From: Cotesia glomerata | Lineage: Eukaryota > Arthropoda > Insecta > Hymenoptera > Braconidae | Length of the DNA stretch: 64,000 nt | Assembly (NCBI RefSeq): GCF_020080835.1 | Contig: NC_058161.1 | Location: forward strand, 9,179,297 to 9,243,296 | Reading direction: 5' to 3' | Part shown: one piece after another, positions 61,749-64,000 of the stretch | Layout of the letters: each line of letters starts with the position of its first letter | How positions within the stretch are numbered: position 1 is the stretch's first letter | Notes under the pieces: model-generated | What the model was told of the DNA's origin: nothing | The model's input: only the letters and a program-made list of their open reading frames with translations | The model's database searches: none | Position numbers and translations under genes: made by a program

Positions 61749-61805
61749 AGTCGGATATTGGAAGATGCCTCGATAATGTGTAATTCCTGGTCACCTAGAC
61801 ACAAT
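61749..61805 (+). CDS. second coding exon (57 bp, 19 codons) of the same unidentified gene, partial
   Basis: The exon is preceded by a pyrimidine tract ending TTTTGTTTTCAG and followed by GTGAGTATAA. It reads SRILEDASIMCNSWSPRHN in phase 0 at both ends, matching the phase 0 end of the exon at 29705-29872. The alternative acceptor two bases downstream gives a stop, so the chosen one is the only open option. The joined product would run NPG-SRILED. The WSPR element continues the serine/proline character of the first exon. The small size, the 32-kb distance and the lack of a recognised homologue leave some doubt. The gene must continue beyond 64000, because no convincing final exon lies between here and the end. 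Confidence 0.6.
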
Positions 61806-61853
61806 GTGAGTATAAATACGTAATGTCTGAAGTCGATAAGGGGAAATGTAAAA

Positions 61854-62205
61854 AGGATCCCATAATAAAATTCCATATAAAATTCCATAATAAAATTGAG
61901 ATGAAATGTATGTGAAACCAATTTATTCGTGATGTGATTGGTTGAAAATATTTATTCTCATTCTGATTGGTTGAAAGTGAATATAATATACATAAACTAC
62001 ACATAAATATATCATGACCATAAATATGAGGCGCGCGCTTGCGCGCGCAAATTTGAATTCTGGTCCCATAATAAAATAGAGATGAAATGTATGTGGCATC
62101 AAACTATTCGTAACGTGATTGGTCGAATATATCATAAGCATGAAAATATATGCAAACTCTATAGTCAGGCGCGCGCTTGCGCGCGCAAATTTAAATTCTA
62201 GTGTC
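61854..62205. repeat. two tandem units carrying a GCGCGCGCTTGCGCGCGC palindrome
   Basis: Each unit holds CCATAATAAAAT, GAGATGAAATGTATGTG, a CGTGATGTGATTGG-like block, CATAAATAT, and ends GGCGCGCGCTTGCGCGCGCA with AATTTGAATTCT. The palindrome occurs at 62031-62048 and 62169-62186. Alternating GC of this length is striking in such AT-rich DNA. The copies lie 50-400 bp after the exon at 61805. Confidence 0.8.
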
Positions 62206-62751
62206 ATAAAAAGTATATTGAAGTTTTTTTAGATGTAAAATTTCAAGGATTTTTTTTTTATGTACGGAATCATTAAATTTTTTATCAAATTTTCTGTTAT
62301 TATAAATAATAAAATTTTTTCGGTACTGAAATCAGCGATCATCTGATCATTGATCTGTTTTATTTAATAAATAAATTAGTACTAAAAATTAATGTATAGA
62401 ATTTATAGTAATATTGTTTTTTACTATTTTTACACATAAACTTGTCACAATTTAATTGCTAAAAAAATTCCTAACAATTATCAAAGGTTCGTTAATTTCA
62501 GTGTCATTAAGTAATAGTTTATTATGAAATTGTTCAAACAGTGAGTCAGGTTCAAAAAATATGTGGCTCAAGAAAAAAAGACACTGTTGTCTTTAATCGT
62601 TGAACGGAAACGGCACGAGATACCGCCGTTATGTTGGATATGTATTAATCTATACATAAAAAATTCTAACTTTAAACATTTTTCGTGATTGAAATATTTT
62701 AAATAGCTTAGTTTCAACAGTATATGTACTGAGAAGAAATATGTAGTGAGA
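62206..62751. other. non-coding, no gene seen
   Basis: AT-rich sequence without recognisable elements. Confidence 0.5.
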
Positions 62752-62821
62752 GATCTGGTAGCTTAACTTATAGAGCTCCTGATATGTAATCAGAGGTCCA
62801 GGTCCAATTCCCGGCTTGGTT
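62752..62821 (+). tRNA. tRNA-like sequence (degenerate)
   Basis: The A box TAGCTTAACTTA is followed by TAGAGC, and the B box is GGTCCAATTCC. Cloverleaf folding gives acceptor 6 of 7 pairs with wobbles, D stem GCTT/GAGC, anticodon stem 4 of 5 and T stem 4 of 5. The loop TATGTAA would give anticodon TGT (Thr), but position 33 is A, not U. The first 18 bases of A-box region are nearly the same as in the tRNA-like sequence at 47861-47931, so both may descend from one tRNA-derived repeat family. It is probably not a functional tRNA. Confidence 0.45.
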
Positions 62822-63940
62822 CTGATCCCAATAATTTTTCAAATTATTCTTCAAAAAGCTATTCTTTGATTTTAATAAATTTACAATGTAATTATTATTT
62901 ATTAAATACTCGTACAGACACAATATTTCCAGCTCACCAGTAGTCAATGACATATCATTTAGACAAACCGAAAATACACAAAAGCATAAAGATTATTTTT
63001 TTAATTTCATACAAAAATATTTAAATAATTATCTCTCGCGTTTTCTTTTATTCAATGAGGAATCTTCTCCTTGTTATATTTTTTTCCTTGACCTTTTTAC
63101 ATACATTCGTATAATATTTTCTACTTTTTATTATGTTTTATGAAAGTAAAAAAGATATACATTATTATTATCATTATTAAAATAATAATAATTGAATGAA
63201 GCTCAACAAAACAGAGTCGTAGTTGGTAACTTCCGCTATACTTAAAATTCGTTTTTATTTTTCTATTTACGTCGACAAGTCCGACTGAAGGCGGTTTTTA
63301 ATGCTTCCTGCGTGGAGCAGCAGAGTTTTCTGAGTGGATGAGAGGAAACTTGGGGACGGGGTAAAAGAGATGACGAGGGAAAGAGGAAATGTAAGAAAAA
63401 GGAATAAAATGAAAAAAAAGTTTGAATACATATAATCACAAGAAAAGCAAAAATAAAAAACAGAGAGTGGACTGTGTGCTGCTGTATTATACACAAAGTG
63501 TGTTTTCAGCCATAACGTTTATGTTTTATTAAACCCGCACGTAGTTACTGCAGTGGCCAACATAAACTGGCTAACTCGTGGTTACGATTATGGTCAGAAG
63601 CAAATTGATTATTTAGATACACGATGAGATGGCTTATGAGGATAGCCTGTATCTTTTCTGTCATAAAACTACTCACGTATATATTACTGGTGTCCTTTAC
63701 TTCTTTATTATATATATATATGTACATGTATTATACATTTAATATATATATATCTGTGTACATGGCTGGCTTCTTTCCAGCAAACATCTGCGCAAAAAGC
63801 TTACTTCACTCTTTATCTCTTCAAATTTAACCTAAAACACTGTCTGCCCAATTAACTCTTACATACTTAAGTTTTTAATGAGTTTTTAAACTAATTTTTT
63901 TTTTTTTTCAAATAAATGTTTTCTCAGTACTTTTTAGTGT
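62822..63940. other. non-coding, no gene seen
   Basis: Bases 63230-63520 are less AT-rich and purine-rich. Two overlapping frames there on the minus strand are low-complexity. A (TA)n run sits at 63709-63722 and another at 63743-63752. Confidence 0.45.
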
Positions 63941-63954
63941 TTTGTTTCTTTCAG
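63941..63954 (+). other. candidate splice acceptor near the window end
   Basis: TTTGTTTCTTTCAG is a strong acceptor. In phase 0, as required after 61805, the following codons read DLFLNMKE and stop at 63979-63981. That would make this a very short last exon. A frame shifted by two bases stays open to the end (reading KYEGIKYTEDEV) but does not match the phase. It may be a chance site or belong to an alternative transcript. Confidence 0.25.
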
Positions 63955-64000
63955 GATTTATTTTTAAATATGAAGGAATAAAATATACCGAAGATGAGGT

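Overview
The window is strongly AT-rich eukaryotic nuclear DNA with long introns, microsatellites, non-LTR retrotransposon debris and many short inverted-repeat elements. No bacterial-type gene organisation, phage or CRISPR is visible. The style fits an insect, and a parasitoid wasp or other hymenopteran is my best guess, but no marker gene in the window proves it.

Only one host gene is supported, on the + strand. Its first recognisable coding exon (29705-29872) encodes a 56-residue serine/proline-rich start and ends at a good GTAAGA donor in phase 0. A 57-base exon (61749-61805) has a strong acceptor, a GTGAGT donor and the same phase, and would follow after a 31.9-kb intron. The gene runs off the right end. 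I do not recognise the protein. A less AT-rich block at 28.4-29.1 kb, with YY1-like and NRF-1-like sites and a TATA-like site, lies where the promoter should be. A second promoter-like island sits inside the intron at 51.6-51.8 kb.

Layout. 1-9.7 kb: AT-rich flank with one small inverted-repeat element and a 117-bp CA microsatellite. 9.7-18.9 kb: a 1.44-kb terminal-inverted-repeat (TIR) element containing three tandem palindromic units, CTTGA-family elements and a foldback element. 18.9-27.4 kb: a dense nest of non-autonomous DNA transposons (an element within an element within an element), GAGCTC-rich repeats, a GT microsatellite and a degenerate tandem array. 27.4-29.9 kb: promoter-like block and first coding exon. 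30.0-32.0 kb: remains of two LINEs on the minus strand, one with a recognisable but stop-interrupted reverse transcriptase. 32-47 kb: intron with scattered miniature inverted-repeat elements (MITEs), a 594-bp element with TAA target duplications and a 1.3-kb TIR element. 47.5-49.6 kb: a composite repeat whose ~114-bp tandem units were hit by a 406-bp element that has a clean 9-bp target duplication and carries a tRNA-like cloverleaf. 52.7-54.2 and 57.4-60.2 kb: two more large TIR elements, the second nested inside a CTTGA element. 61.7-64 kb: second exon, a GC-palindrome repeat and a second tRNA-like sequence.

Most of the rest shows no gene. The transposon families lack transposase reading frames, so they must have been moved by enzymes encoded elsewhere. 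Repeat boundaries were read by eye and are accurate to a few bases where termini are quoted, otherwise to tens of bases.
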